DNA from: Rhodocyclaceae bacterium
Lineage (GTDB): Bacteria > Pseudomonadota > Gammaproteobacteria > Burkholderiales > Rhodocyclaceae
DNA length: 32,948 nt
Direction: 5' to 3'
NCBI GenBank assembly: GCA_030652245.1
Contig: JAUSBB010000188.1
Coordinates: forward strand, 1-32,948
The notes beneath the pieces were generated by a model that did not search any database, had not been told where the DNA came from, and saw nothing but the letters and a program-made list of their open reading frames with translations. Below are positions 21,757 to 31,509 of this stretch, piece by piece. Within the stretch, counting starts at the first letter, position 1; the number at the start of each line of letters is the position of its first letter. The translations under genes and the position numbers were made by a program.

Positions 21757-24445
21757 ACAACAGCGCTCGGGCGATTTCCTGAATCTCGAACACTTCGAGA
21801 TGATCGCCCTCATTGATGTCATTGAAGTTTTTCAGGGACAGACCGCACTCGAAGCCTTCCTTCACCTCGCGCACGTCGTCCTTGAAGCGTTTGAGCGAGT
21901 CGAGTTCGCCGGTATGGAGCACCACGTTGTCGCGCAGCAGGCGCACCTTCGCGGAACGTCTGACGACACCCGCGGTCACCATGCAGCCCGCCACCGCGCC
22001 GACCTTGGAAATGCGGAACACCTGGCGGATCTCGACCATGCCGATCACGCTTTCGCGCTTCTCGGGCGCCAGCATGCCCGACAGGGCCGCTTTCACCTCA
22101 TCGACGGCATCGTAGATGACATTGTAGTAACGGATATCGACGCCGAAGTTTTCGGCCGCCTTGCGCGCCCCGGCATCGGCGCGCGTGTTGAAACCGATGA
22201 TGACGGCTTTCGACGCCTGCGCCAGGTTGACGTCGGACTCGGAAATGCCGCCCACCGCGGCGTGGATGACATTAACCTTGACCTCGTCGGTCGACAGCTT
22301 GACCAGGGACTGCGCCAGCGCTTCCTGCGAACCTTGCACGTCGGACTTGATGATCAGCGCCAGGGTCTTGACCTCGCCCTCGCCCATCTGTTCGAAGATG
22401 TTTTCGAGCTTGGCGGCCTGCTGCTTGGCCAGCCGCACATCGCGGAACTTGCCCTGGCGGAACAGGGCAATCTCGCGCGCCTTCTTTTCGTCGGCCAGCA
22501 CCATCGCTTCGTCGCCGGCGGAAGGCACATCGGACAGGCCTTGAATCTCGACCGGAATCGACGGGCCGGCAGACTCAATCGGCCGACCGACTTCGTCGAG
22601 CATGGCGCGCACCCGGCCAAACACCTGCCCGCACAGCAACACGTCGCCGCGCCGCAAAGTGCCGGATTGCACCAGCACCGTCGCCACCGGGCCCTTGCCC
22701 TTATCCAGGCGCGCCTCGATGACGAGACCCTTGGCGAGCGAGTCCACCGAGGCCTGCAGTTCCAGCACCTCGGCCTGCAACAGGACGTTTTCCAGCAACG
22801 CATCGACGCCCTGCCCCGTTTTGGCGGAGACCGGCACGAACGGCACGTCGCCACCATATTCTTCGGGCACCACGCCTTCGGCTACCAGTTCCTGACGGAC
22901 GCGATCGGGGTTGGCATCGGGTTTGTCGACCTTGGTCAGCGCCACCACCAGCGGCACGTTGGCCGCCTTGGCATGATGAATGGCTTCCTTGGTCTGCGGC
23001 ATGACACCGTCGTCGGCGGCAACCACCAGAATCACGATGTCGGTCGCCTTGGCGCCGCGCGCGCGCATCGCCGTAAAGGCCGCGTGGCCCGGCGTATCGA
23101 GGAAGGTCACCATGCCACGCGGGGTTTCGACGTGGTAGGCGCCGATGTGCTGGGTGAAGCCGCCCGCCGCGCCAGCCGCCACCTTGGCGCGCCGGATGTA
23201 GTCGAGCAGCGAAGTCTTGCCGTGGTCGACGTGGCCCATCACCGTCACCACCGGTGCGCGCGGCGACATTGCGGCATCCTTGTGTTCGGCCGGCGCCTCG
23301 TCGAGGAAGGCATCCGGATCGTCAAGCTTGGCGGCAAACGCCTTGTGGCCCAGATCCTCGACGATAATCATCGCCGTTTCCTGATCGAGATGCTGGTTGA
23401 TGGTCACCATCATGCCCATCTTCATCAGCGCCTTGATGACCTCGGTGGCCTTGAGCGACATCTTGTGGGCCAGATCGGCCACCGAGATGGTCTCGGGCAC
23501 ATGCACCTCGCGCACCACCTGTTCGACCTGCTGGGGCGCGGCGCGCTCTTCCTCATGATGACGGCCATGGCGCCCGCCCACTTTGGGACCGCCACGCCAG
23601 CCGCCCGTGCCGCCCTTGGTATCGCCGCGCGTCTTGATGCCACCGCCACGACGATTGCGCTCAGCCTCGCTCTTCAGCGTGGCCGCCGATTTGCCGGCAT
23701 CGGCTTTCTTGCGTGGCGCGGCGGCGGGACTGCCCGCCGGCTTGTGCAAGGTGCCGGAAACGCCGGCGGCATCCGCCGGCGGCGCGGCGGATTTTTTCAG
23801 CTCGGCGGCTTCGGCTTGCGCCTGTTGTTGCTGCAAGCGCGCCTCGGCTTCGGCACGGGCCGCGGAGGCCTTGGCTTCACGCGCCAGCTTCTCTTTCAAC
23901 TCGGCCGCCTGGATCGCGGCAAGCCCGGCCTGACGGCGGGCTTGCTGCTCGCGCAGCGCGGCCTGCGCGGCATCGACAACCACGAAGGGCGCAGCGGGCG
24001 CGGCTACGGGAACAGCGGCAGCTACAACCTGCACGTCTGGAACGGCCGGTGCGGCCGGAACGACTTCGACGACTGGCGCCTCGCTGACCGCCTCAGCGAC
24101 CGCCTCGACGACCGCCTCGGCAACCACCTCGGCTACCACCTCGGCTTCGCGCTTGACGAAGGTGCGCTTCTTGCGCACCTCGACCTGGATCGTCCGGGCC
24201 TTGCCCGAGGAATCGGCAGCCTTGATTTCAGAGGTCTGCTTGCGGGTCAGGGTGATCTTCGCCTTGGGCGCGACTTCGCCATGCGATTTCCGCAAAAATT
24301 CGAGCAGGTGGGTCTTGTCCTGTTCGGTCAGCGTATCGCTGCTGGTTTGTTTGACCACGCCGGCCCTGGCCAGTTGTTCGATCAGCGCCGTCGGCGGCAT
24401 TTTCAGCTCCGCGGCGAATTGGGAAACACTCATCTGGGTTGTCAT
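21755..24445 (-). CDS. infB: Translation initiation factor IF-2
   Basis: [89 protein letters not shown]. Confidence 0.99.
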   Translation of the reverse strand: MTTQMSVSQFAAELKMPPTALIEQLARAGVVKQTSSDTLTEQDKTHLLEFLRKSHGEVAPKAKITLTRKQTSEIKAADSSGKARTIQVEVRKKRTFVKREAEVVAEVVAEAVVEAVAEAVSEAPVVEVVPAAPAVPDVQVVAAAVPVAAPAAPFVVVDAAQAALREQQARRQAGLAAIQAAELKEKLAREAKASAARAEAEARLQQQQAQAEAAELKKSAAPPADAAGVSGTLHKPAGSPAAAPRKKADAGKSAATLKSEAERNRRGGGIKTRGDTKGGTGGWRGGPKVGGRHGRHHEEERAAPQQVEQVVREVHVPETISVADLAHKMSLKATEVIKALMKMGMMVTINQHLDQETAMIIVEDLGHKAFAAKLDDPDAFLDEAPAEHKDAAMSPRAPVVTVMGHVDHGKTSLLDYIRRAKVAAGAAGGFTQHIGAYHVETPRGMVTFLDTPGHAAFTAMRARGAKATDIVILVVAADDGVMPQTKEAIHHAKAANVPLVVALTKVDKPDANPDRVRQELVAEGVVPEEYGGDVPFVPVSAKTGQGVDALLENVLLQAEVLELQASVDSLAKGLVIEARLDKGKGPVATVLVQSGTLRRGDVLLCGQVFGRVRAMLDEVGRPIESAGPSIPVEIQGLSDVPSAGDEAMVLADEKKAREIALFRQGKFRDVRLAKQQAAKLENIFEQMGEGEVKTLALIIKSDVQGSQEALAQSLVKLSTDEVKVNVIHAAVGGISESDVNLAQASKAVIIGFNTRADAGARKAAENFGVDIRYYNVIYDAVDEVKAALSGMLAPEKRESVIGMVEIRQVFRISKVGAVAGCMVTAGVVRRSAKVRLLRDNVVLHTGELDSLKRFKDDVREVKEGFECGLSLKNFNDINEGDHLEVFEIQEIARALL

Positions 24446-24454
24446 ATCGCCTCC

Positions 24455-25939
24455 TTACTTATTTTCATCGGCGAACCAGTGAGCGCGCGCGACCGTGATC
24501 AAAGCCTTGGCCCGCTCCTCGTCAATATCCGTCATTTCCATCAATTCATCCACGGCCAGGTCGGCCAGTCCTTCGCGATTCAACACATCATGCTGGGCGA
24601 GCTTCGCGGCCAGCGGCCGGTCCATGCCCTCCAGGTTGAGCAGGTCTTCCGCAACCTTGCCGAGCTCTTCTTCGTTGACGATCGCCTCGGTCAGCAGGAT
24701 GTTGCGGGCGCGGTCGCGCAATTCGTTGACCGTCGCCTCGTCGAACGCCTCGATTTCCAGCATTTCGGCGAGCGGCACATAGGCCACCTCTTCCAGGGTC
24801 GCAAAACCTTCCTGGACGAGAATTTCGGCGACTTCCGCATCCACGTCCAGTTTGTCCATGAACAACTGGCGGGTGCTGGAGGTTTCCTTCTGCTGCTTTT
24901 CCTGCGATTCCTCAACCGTCATCAGGTTGATTGTCCAACCCGTCAGTTCGGAAGCCAGGCGCACGTTCTGCCCGCTGCGACCGATAGCAATAGCGAGATT
25001 AGCCTCATCGACCACCACGTCCATGCTGTGTTTTTCTTCATCGACGACCAGCGAATTCACTTCGGCCGGCGCCAGCGCGCCAATCACGAACTGCGCCGGA
25101 TCAGCCGACCACAGCACGATATCGACGCGCTCGCCCGACAATTCATTGGTCACCGCCGTCACCCGCGAACCGCGCATGCCAACGCAGGTGCCGATCGGAT
25201 CGACGCGCGGGTCGTTCGACTTGACGCCAATCTTGGCGCGCACCCCAGGATCGCGGGCGGCCGCTTTGATCTCCAGCAAGCCGTCCTCGATCTCGGGGAC
25301 TTCCAGCTCGAACAGTTTCATGATGAACTGCGGCGCGGTGCGCGACAGGATCAATTGCGGACCGCGCGCACTGCGGTCGATCTTCATCAGCCAGGCGCGC
25401 ACGCGGTCGCCGGGACGCAGGTTTTCTTTCGGGATCATCTGATCGCGCGGCAGCAGCGCTTCGATGCGCCCGGCCTCGACAATCGCGTTGCCGCGTTCCA
25501 TGCGCTTGATGGTGCCGGTCACCAGATGTTCCTTGCGCGCCAGGAAGTCGTTCAATACCTGCTCGCGCTCGGCGTCGCGAATCTTCTGGAGAATGACCTG
25601 CTTGGCCGCCTGGGCGCCAATGCGGCCGAAGTCGATGGGTTCGAGCGCCTCTTCGATGAATTCGTCGATCTGCACGTCGGCAACCTGCTCGCGCGCTTCG
25701 GTCAGGCCGATCTGCTGGGCGGGAATTTCAACTTCCTCGTCGTCCAGCACCAGCCAGCGACGGAAGGCTTCGTAGGTGCCGGTTTCACGGTCGATCTCGA
25801 CGCGCACGTCCGCTTCGTCGTGGATGCGTTTTTTGGTTGCCGAGGCGAGCGCAAGTTCGAGGGCGCCAAAGACGATGTCCTTTTCGACGTTCTTTTCGCG
25901 CGCCAGCGCATCGACCAGCATCAGCAATTCACGACTCAT
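24455..25939 (-). CDS. nusA: Transcription termination/antitermination protein NusA
   Basis: [38 protein letters not shown]...[35 protein letters not shown]. Confidence 0.98.
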   Translation of the reverse strand: MSRELLMLVDALAREKNVEKDIVFGALELALASATKKRIHDEADVRVEIDRETGTYEAFRRWLVLDDEEVEIPAQQIGLTEAREQVADVQIDEFIEEALEPIDFGRIGAQAAKQVILQKIRDAEREQVLNDFLARKEHLVTGTIKRMERGNAIVEAGRIEALLPRDQMIPKENLRPGDRVRAWLMKIDRSARGPQLILSRTAPQFIMKLFELEVPEIEDGLLEIKAAARDPGVRAKIGVKSNDPRVDPIGTCVGMRGSRVTAVTNELSGERVDIVLWSADPAQFVIGALAPAEVNSLVVDEEKHSMDVVVDEANLAIAIGRSGQNVRLASELTGWTINLMTVEESQEKQQKETSSTRQLFMDKLDVDAEVAEILVQEGFATLEEVAYVPLAEMLEIEAFDEATVNELRDRARNILLTEAIVNEEELGKVAEDLLNLEGMDRPLAAKLAQHDVLNREGLADLAVDELMEMTDIDEERAKALITVARAHWFADENK

Positions 25940-25980
25940 TTCAATCTCCCGTTCAAATTCCGAATTCGGTTAAAACTCAT

Positions 25981-26490
25981 TTAAAACTTGGGCACCAGCC
26001 GTGCCTTGTCGATATTCTCGAACGCGAATTCGCGTTCTCCTTCGGTCGTGGCAATACGCACTCGACCCTCAGCGCAACCCAGAATCGCGCCGGAAAAGTT
26101 TCTCTGGGGGCTTGATGCCCCCTGCGTGCTACTACCTTCTGGAATACGCAGCTTCAATTGCAATTCGTGGCCAATGAAGCGCTCGTAGTCGGCAGGCTTT
26201 TTCAGCGGTCGATCCAGGCCGGGCGAGGAAACCTCAAGGCGGTCGTAGTCGATGTTCTCGACCATGAACAAGCGCGACAATTGATGACTGACGGTGGCGC
26301 AATCCTCGATCGTCACCCCGCCAGGCTTTGCCCCTGGCTCTTCAGCCGACCCATCAAGCACCGCATCAAATACAACCGGCCGGTCAATAAAAACCCGCAA
26401 CAACCTCGCCCGCGGACTGGTTTCATAGTCCACGAGTTCATAACCCAACCCTGTCACTGCCTGTTCGATCAACCCTGCCAAATCTGCCAT
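25981..26490 (-). CDS. rimP: Ribosome maturation factor RimP
   Basis: MADLAGLIEQAVTGLGYELVDYETSPRARLLRVFIDRP...VTIEDCATVSHQLSRLFMVENIDYDRLEVSSPGLDRPLKKPADYERFIG. Confidence 0.96.
   Translation of the reverse strand: MADLAGLIEQAVTGLGYELVDYETSPRARLLRVFIDRPVVFDAVLDGSAEEPGAKPGGVTIEDCATVSHQLSRLFMVENIDYDRLEVSSPGLDRPLKKPADYERFIGHELQLKLRIPEGSSTQGASSPQRNFSGAILGCAEGRVRIATTEGEREFAFENIDKARLVPKF
26106..26122. repeat. Hairpin GGGGGC-TTGAT-GCCCCC inside rimP
   Basis: Perfect 6-bp palindrome with 5-nt loop, inside an apparent SSTQGASSP insertion relative to usual RimP. Confidence 0.6.
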
Positions 26491-26507
26491 ACGCGTCCGG
26501 ACACCCC

Positions 26508-26533
26508 AAAAAAAAATGGGCGACTGCCCATTT
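26508..26533 (-). terminator. Intrinsic terminator upstream of rimP
   Basis: Minus strand: AAATGGGC-AGTC-GCCCATTTTTTTTT (8-bp stem, 9-T tract). Confidence 0.8.
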
Positions 26534-26593
26534 CTTCATTTCCCGCCTCGCGCACCGCCACCACTAATGTAGCCGTGCGCTGAAAAGTTTTAA

Positions 26594-26623
26594 ATTATAC
26601 AAGCAGACGGCCCGCCAAGTAAA
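26594..26623 (-). promoter_or_regulatory. Candidate promoter of the rimP-nusA-infB operon
   Basis: Minus strand TTTACT (26623-26618), 18-nt spacer, TATAAT (26599-26594). Confidence 0.6.
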
Positions 26624-26643
26624 GCCTGCCAGAGCCAGCCCGG

Positions 26644-27636
26644 TCAGCTCGCCTGTTCGGCGCTTGCCTCCACGACTTTCAGGGCCTTCAGCAGCGCCTG
26701 CACTTCATCGGTCGTCAGTTCGCGGCTTTGTCCGCGCTTCAGGTTGGAGGGCAGGACGATCGGTCCGTAACGCACGCGCATCAGCCGGCTGACGGTGACG
26801 CCGACCGCTTCGAACATGCGCCGCACCTCGCGGTTGCGTCCTTCGTCGAGCGTCACGTTGTACCAGTGGTTGGCGCCCTCCCCGCCCGCCGGCCGGAGCC
26901 GGATGAACTTGGCCAGGCCGTCCTCGAGTTCGATGCCATCGGTCAATTGCTTCAACGCCGCCTCGCCCACCTCGCCCAGCACGCGCACCGCGTACTCGCG
27001 GTCGATGCCATAGCGCGGGTGCATCAGGCGGTTGGCCAGCGCGCCATCGGTGGTGAAGAGCAGCAGGCCGCAGGAATTGAAATCCAGCCGGCCGATGGCG
27101 ACCCAGCGGCCGCCCCGCAAGCGCGGCAGGGCGTTGAACACGCTGGGGCGGCCCTGCGGGTCGTCGCGCGAGACGATCTCGCCCTCGGGCTTGTGGTAGA
27201 GCAGCACGCGCGGCGTGCGCAGGGCGAAGTGCAGATTGACGAGCCGGCCACCCACCTTGACCTTGTCGGTGGGAGAAATCCGCTGCCCCAGATGCGCCGG
27301 CTCGCCATTGACGGCGATGCGACCGGCGGCGATCCATTCTTCGATCTCGCGGCGCGCGCCCAGGCCGGCGTCGGCCAGCGCCTTTTGCAGCTTGACGGTC
27401 GGCAGTTCAGCGGCGCCCGGCGCTTGATGCGCCGACCTCTGGGCTTGATGCGCCGACTTCCCCGCTGGGCGCGCCGGCTGCTCAGGCCGTGCCGGCGCTC
27501 TGAAAGGCGTCGCTTTGCGCGGTGCCGGCTTCGTTGTCGACGCGCTCGTTGGTCCGCGGTTCGTCGGACGCTGCGGCGAGCGTGATTTGAGGTGCTGCGA
27601 GGATTTCGGCGGGGGTTTCGGTGGGTTGGGCATCAA
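26644..27636 (-). CDS. rluB: 23S rRNA pseudouridine(2605) synthase RluB
   Basis: [40 protein letters not shown] (S4); [53 protein letters not shown]. Confidence 0.95.
   Translation of the reverse strand: MMPNPPKPPPKSSQHLKSRSPQRPTNRGPTSASTTKPAPRKATPFRAPARPEQPARPAGKSAHQAQRSAHQAPGAAELPTVKLQKALADAGLGARREIEEWIAAGRIAVNGEPAHLGQRISPTDKVKVGGRLVNLHFALRTPRVLLYHKPEGEIVSRDDPQGRPSVFNALPRLRGGRWVAIGRLDFNSCGLLLFTTDGALANRLMHPRYGIDREYAVRVLGEVGEAALKQLTDGIELEDGLAKFIRLRPAGGEGANHWYNVTLDEGRNREVRRMFEAVGVTVSRLMRVRYGPIVLPSNLKRGQSRELTTDEVQALLKALKVVEASAEQAS
27422..27463 (-). repeat. 21-bp in-frame tandem repeat x2 in rluB
   Basis: GCTTGATGCGCCGACCTCTGG / GCTTGATGCGCCGACTTCCCC; encodes [14 protein letters not shown]; the first copy completes CGGCGC-TTGAT-GCGCCG. 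Confidence 0.7.
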
Positions 27637-28168
27637 TCATCCGTTCAATCTCGGCCAGCGGCGGCAATTCGGACAGGCTGCGCAGGCTCAAGTCATCAAG
27701 AAACTTGCGGGTTGTAGCATACAGCGCGGGGCGGCCGGGCGAATCGCGGTGGCCGACGGCATCCACCCAGCCGCGCCCTTCCAGCGTTCTGATCACGTTG
27801 GGCGACACGGCAACGCCGCGAATGTCCTCGATGTCACCGCGCGTCACCGGCTGACGGTAGGCGATGATCGCCAGCGTTTCCATGACGGCGCGCGAATATT
27901 TCTGCGGCTTTTCGTTCTTCAGGCGGTCGAGAAAACCCTGATATTCCGGCCGGGTCTGAAACCGCCAGCCCGACGCAAGTCGCACCAGTTCCACGCCGCG
28001 ATCCGCCCAGTCGCGGCGCAAATCGTCCAGCAGGGTACGCCAGGTGTCATCATCGAAGGGCTCGTCGAAGAGTTTTTTCAGCTCGGCCAGGGACAGCGGC
28101 TCGGCGGCCGCCAAGAGCGCCGTTTCGAGGACGCGCTTGTAGTCTTCAGGCTTGTAGAGTTGCAGCAT
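27482..28168 (-). CDS. scpB: Segregation and condensation protein ScpB
   Basis: [22 protein letters not shown]...[72 protein letters not shown]. Confidence 0.96.
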   Translation of the reverse strand: MLQLYKPEDYKRVLETALLAAAEPLSLAELKKLFDEPFDDDTWRTLLDDLRRDWADRGVELVRLASGWRFQTRPEYQGFLDRLKNEKPQKYSRAVMETLAIIAYRQPVTRGDIEDIRGVAVSPNVIRTLEGRGWVDAVGHRDSPGRPALYATTRKFLDDLSLRSLSELPPLAEIERMIDAQPTETPAEILAAPQITLAAASDEPRTNERVDNEAGTAQSDAFQSAGTA

Positions 28169-29060
28169 CGCTTAATTTTACATAGATCGGTGCCAGCGCT
28201 TCGCTCTGGGTCAGTTCGACGAGACGCTCGCGCGACAGTTCGAGGATGGCCAAAAAGCTCACCACCAGGCTGGCCAGGGTGCTGTGCGCGCCGCCGGCTT
28301 CAAACAGGTCGTCGAAAACAACGTAGTTACGGCCCTGCAGCCGGCGCAGGATCAGCCCCATGTGTTCGCGCACCGAGAGTTCCTCGCGCTGGATGCGGTG
28401 ATGCCGGTGCATCTTGGCCTGCTTCATCAGCGCCAGCCAGACCACCTGCAAATCATGCACGCTGACTTCCGGCGCATGCGCGACAACCTGGTCGGCGATC
28501 CACACCGAGGCCCATTCGTAATCGCGATGCGCCTGCGGCAGGGCATCGAGCCGGGCGGCCGCCTGCTTCATCCGTTCGTACTCCATCAGGCGGCGCACCA
28601 GTTCGGCGCGCGGATCCTCTGGCTCACCCCCGTCGGTGCGGGGCGGACGCGGCAGCAGCATGCGCGCCTTGATCTCGATCAGCATCGCCGCCATCAAGAG
28701 GTAGTCGGCGGCCAGTTCCAGGTTGGTACGCCGCATGGCTTCGACATATACGAGGTATTGCGCCGTCAGCGGCGCCATCGGAATATCGAGGATGCTGAGG
28801 TTGGCCTTGCGGATCAGGTACAGCAGCAGGTCGAGCGGCCCCTCGAAGGCGTCGAGAATGATTTCCAGCGCGTCGGGCGGAATGTAGAGATCGCGCGGCA
28901 TTTCCGGAAACGGTTCGCCGTAGAGCATGGGCACATGAGCCGTCCCCATCAACGCGGTGGATCCGGCTGGCGCCGTCCCGCCAGCGCCGACTTTTGGCGT
29001 TGGCGGGACGCCCAGCCCACCGCCAGCGCCGACTTTTGAAGCATCCTCAGAGATCATCAT
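28146..29060 (-). CDS. scpA: Segregation and condensation protein ScpA, with repeat-derived N-terminal extension
   Basis: [69 protein letters not shown] at 29060 overlaps the upstream stop (ATGA). Confidence 0.95.
   Translation of the reverse strand: MMISEDASKVGAGGGLGVPPTPKVGAGGTAPAGSTALMGTAHVPMLYGEPFPEMPRDLYIPPDALEIILDAFEGPLDLLLYLIRKANLSILDIPMAPLTAQYLVYVEAMRRTNLELAADYLLMAAMLIEIKARMLLPRPPRTDGGEPEDPRAELVRRLMEYERMKQAAARLDALPQAHRDYEWASVWIADQVVAHAPEVSVHDLQVVWLALMKQAKMHRHHRIQREELSVREHMGLILRRLQGRNYVVFDDLFEAGGAHSTLASLVVSFLAILELSRERLVELTQSEALAPIYVKLSDAATLQA
28972..29037 (+). repeat. Dispersed repeat, one full copy, one inverted half copy and one partial copy (G), in frame at the scpA N-terminus
   Basis: GCCGTCCCGCCAGCGCCGACTTTT (28972-28995, 24/24), GGCGTTGGCGGGACGCC (28996-29012, inverted), CCGCCAGCGCCGACTTTT (29020-29037). 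Coding strand reads KVGAGG...KVGAGGTA. Confidence 0.9.
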
Positions 29061-29539
29061 GACACCGTGTAAGCGGCCGTGCCGACCGCGATCAGGGCTT
29101 CCTGGTCGTTGAACAGTTCCATGCGCGTCACGGCCACCTTGTTGCCGGTGCGCAGCGGAAAACCGCGCGCCAGAAACCATTCACCCGTGCCCGGACGCAG
29201 ATAGTCGATGCGCAGGTCGATGGTGCCGATGCGTGAAAAGCGCTCCACCACCTCGGCGACCGGCTTGCCCTGCAATTTTTTCTGCACGCCGAGAAAGGCC
29301 ACCAGCCCGCCAGTGACATCGAGCACCGACGAGATCACGCCGCCATGCAGGATGTTGCGGATGTAGTTGCCGACCAGTTCAGGTCGCATGGCGAAGCGCA
29401 GTTCCGGTTGGTCGTGATGCAGCGACAGCAACTCGATGCCGAGAATCCGGTTGAAGGGCATGCGCTCGAAAAAGCTCTCGCGGATGATCGCGAGCAGTTC
29501 CGCTTCGTCGGCCGGGACGGTTTCAACAATCTTTTTCAC
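29057..29539 (-). CDS. Hotdog-fold thioesterase (PaaI/YiiD-like)
   Basis: MPFNRILGIELLSLHHDQPELRFAMRPELVGNYIRNILHGGVISSVLDVTGGLVA; GTG start overlapping the trpS TGA (GTGA). Confidence 0.85.
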   Translation of the reverse strand: MKKIVETVPADEAELLAIIRESFFERMPFNRILGIELLSLHHDQPELRFAMRPELVGNYIRNILHGGVISSVLDVTGGLVAFLGVQKKLQGKPVAEVVERFSRIGTIDLRIDYLRPGTGEWFLARGFPLRTGNKVAVTRMELFNDQEALIAVGTAAYTVS

Positions 29540-30738
29540 GAATAATCGAGCCCGATGGCCTCGCGCACATCGCGCATGGTGTCCGTTGCCAGTTTTCTGG
29601 CTTTTTCGCAACCGTCGGCGATGATGCTCTTCACCAGTTGCGGGTCTTCCGCATACATGCGGGCGCGCTCCCGCATCGGCTCCTGTTCCTTCAACACGCC
29701 CTCGATCACCGGCTGCTTGCATTCGATGCAGCCAATGCCGGCGGAACGACAGCCCTGTTGCACCCAGTCCCGGACCGCGTCATTCGAATATATCTGGTGA
29801 AACTGCCAGACCGGACATTTGTCGGGATCGCCGGGATCGGTGCGGCGCACCCGTTGCGGATCGGTCTGCATGGTGCGAATCTTCTTTTGCACCGCTGCCG
29901 CGTCTTCGCGCAGCGCAATGGTGTTGCCGTAGGATTTCGACATTTTCTGGCCGTCCAGCCCGGGCATGCGAGACGCATGGGTCAGCAATGCGCCGGGTTC
30001 GGCAAGGATCATCTTGCCGCCGCCTTCGAGATAACCGAACAGCCGCTCGCGGTCGCCATGCGAGAGGCTTTGCGCTTCATCGAGCACGGCGTGGGCCTGT
30101 TCGAGCGCGTCGGCTTCGCCTTTTTCCTGATAGCGGATACGCAACTCCTCGTAAAGCCGGGCGCGCTTCGTGCCGAGCTTTTTCACCGCCTCCTTCGCCT
30201 TCTCCTCGAAGCCCGCCTCGCGTCCGTAGAGGTGATTGAAACGCCGCGCGATCTCGCGAGTAAATTCGATATGCGGCACCTGGTCGTCGCCCACCGGCAC
30301 CTTGTCGGCGCGGTAGATCAGGATGTCGGCGGCCTGCAGCAGCGGGTAGCCGAGGAAGCCGTAGGTCGTCAGATCCTTGTGGCTCAACTTTTCCTGCTGA
30401 TCCTTGTAGGTCGGCACGCGCTCCAGCCAGGAAAGCGGCGTCATCATCGACAGCAGCAGATGCAGTTCGGCATGCTCGGGCACCCGCGACTGAATGAAGA
30501 TGGTCGCCTGCGCGGGATCGACGCCGGCGGCGAGCCAGTCGACCACCATGTCCCAGGTGTTCTGCGTGATCGTGCCCGGCTCGTCATAAGCCGTCGTCAG
30601 CGCATGCCAGTCGGCGACAAAGAACAGGCAGGGGTACTCATGCTGGAGCTTGATCCAGTTTGCCAGCACCCCATGGTAGTGGCCCAGATGCAGACGCCCG
30701 GTGGGGCGCATGCCGGAGAGAACTTTTTCAGCGAACAT
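29536..30738 (-). CDS. trpS: Tryptophanyl-tRNA synthetase
   Basis: MFAEKVLSGMRPTGRLHLGHYHGVLANWIKLQ...LDGQKMSKSYGNTIAL (HIGH-like and KMSKS motifs). Confidence 0.97.
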   Translation of the reverse strand: MFAEKVLSGMRPTGRLHLGHYHGVLANWIKLQHEYPCLFFVADWHALTTAYDEPGTITQNTWDMVVDWLAAGVDPAQATIFIQSRVPEHAELHLLLSMMTPLSWLERVPTYKDQQEKLSHKDLTTYGFLGYPLLQAADILIYRADKVPVGDDQVPHIEFTREIARRFNHLYGREAGFEEKAKEAVKKLGTKRARLYEELRIRYQEKGEADALEQAHAVLDEAQSLSHGDRERLFGYLEGGGKMILAEPGALLTHASRMPGLDGQKMSKSYGNTIALREDAAAVQKKIRTMQTDPQRVRRTDPGDPDKCPVWQFHQIYSNDAVRDWVQQGCRSAGIGCIECKQPVIEGVLKEQEPMRERARMYAEDPQLVKSIIADGCEKARKLATDTMRDVREAIGLDYS

Positions 30739-30764
30739 TGTTGGCAAATGAGTTGGAAAATGGG

Positions 30765-31412
30765 TCAGAGAAAAAACAGCGCTTTGATGAGAGAAAGAAA
30801 CACCCGCAAGAGCGGTGTCAGGATATCTTGGAGCACGCCCAGAAACAGCAGCGCGAGCAGGATGAAGAAGCCATACGGCTCGACCCGGGCCAGGCGCCAG
30901 GCGACGCCGTGCGGCAACAGGCTCACCGCAATGCGCCCGCCGTCGAGCGGCGGAATCGGCAGCAGATTCAGGAGCATCAGCACCGCATTGACGGTGATCC
31001 CGGCGCGACACATCTCCGCCAGCGGCAGACTATACGCATTAACCGGCATCACGACCGCCAGCTTGAGCAGCAGCGCCCATGCGCATGCCATAAAGAGGTT
31101 CGCGCCCGGCCCGGCGGCGGCCACCCAGAACATGTCCTGCTTGGGTCGCCGCAGGCGGCCAAAATTGACCGGCACCGGCTTGGCCCAGCCAAACAGAAAC
31201 GCGCCCTTGCTGACAAACAGGATCAGGGCCGGCACCAGCAGGGTACCGATCATGTCGATATGCTTGACGGGGTTCAGCGTGATTCGCCCCATCTGCCAGG
31301 CGGTCGGATCGCCAAAGTGACGCGCCGCATAGCCGTGCGCCGCTTCGTGCAGCGTGATGGCGAAGATCACCGGCAGGGCGTAGATCGCCAGCGTCTGAAT
31401 AATGTTTTCCAT
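30765..31412 (-). CDS. Site-2 protease family (M50) membrane metalloprotease
   Basis: ALPVIFAITLHEAAHGYAARHFGD (HExxH), LLNLLPIPPLDGGRI; multiple TM segments. Confidence 0.93.
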   Translation of the reverse strand: MENIIQTLAIYALPVIFAITLHEAAHGYAARHFGDPTAWQMGRITLNPVKHIDMIGTLLVPALILFVSKGAFLFGWAKPVPVNFGRLRRPKQDMFWVAAAGPGANLFMACAWALLLKLAVVMPVNAYSLPLAEMCRAGITVNAVLMLLNLLPIPPLDGGRIAVSLLPHGVAWRLARVEPYGFFILLALLFLGVLQDILTPLLRVFLSLIKALFFL

Positions 31413-31439
31413 GGCAGCGCCGGATTCTAGCCTCTCGCC

Positions 31440-31508
31440 GGGCCGCCCCAAGAGAGGCGACGCCCCCCTGTGGGGGGCAGCGAAATGAATTTATGAGCGT
31501 GGGGGGCC
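31440..31508. repeat. Intergenic G/C-run repeat of a type common in betaproteobacteria
   Basis: GGCCGCCCCAAGAGAGGCGACGCCCCCCTGTGGGGGGCAGCGAAATGAATTTATGAGCGTGGGGGGCC; GCCCCCC-TGT-GGGGGGC hairpin at 31462-31478. Confidence 0.6.
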
Positions 31509-31509
31509 A

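Noticed and set aside
21731-25984. 1417-aa plus-strand ORF antisense to infB and nusA
   Set aside because: It spans two clearly identified minus-strand genes and the gap between them; long open antisense frames are common at this GC content, and the translation (His/Arg/Gly-rich) resembles no family.
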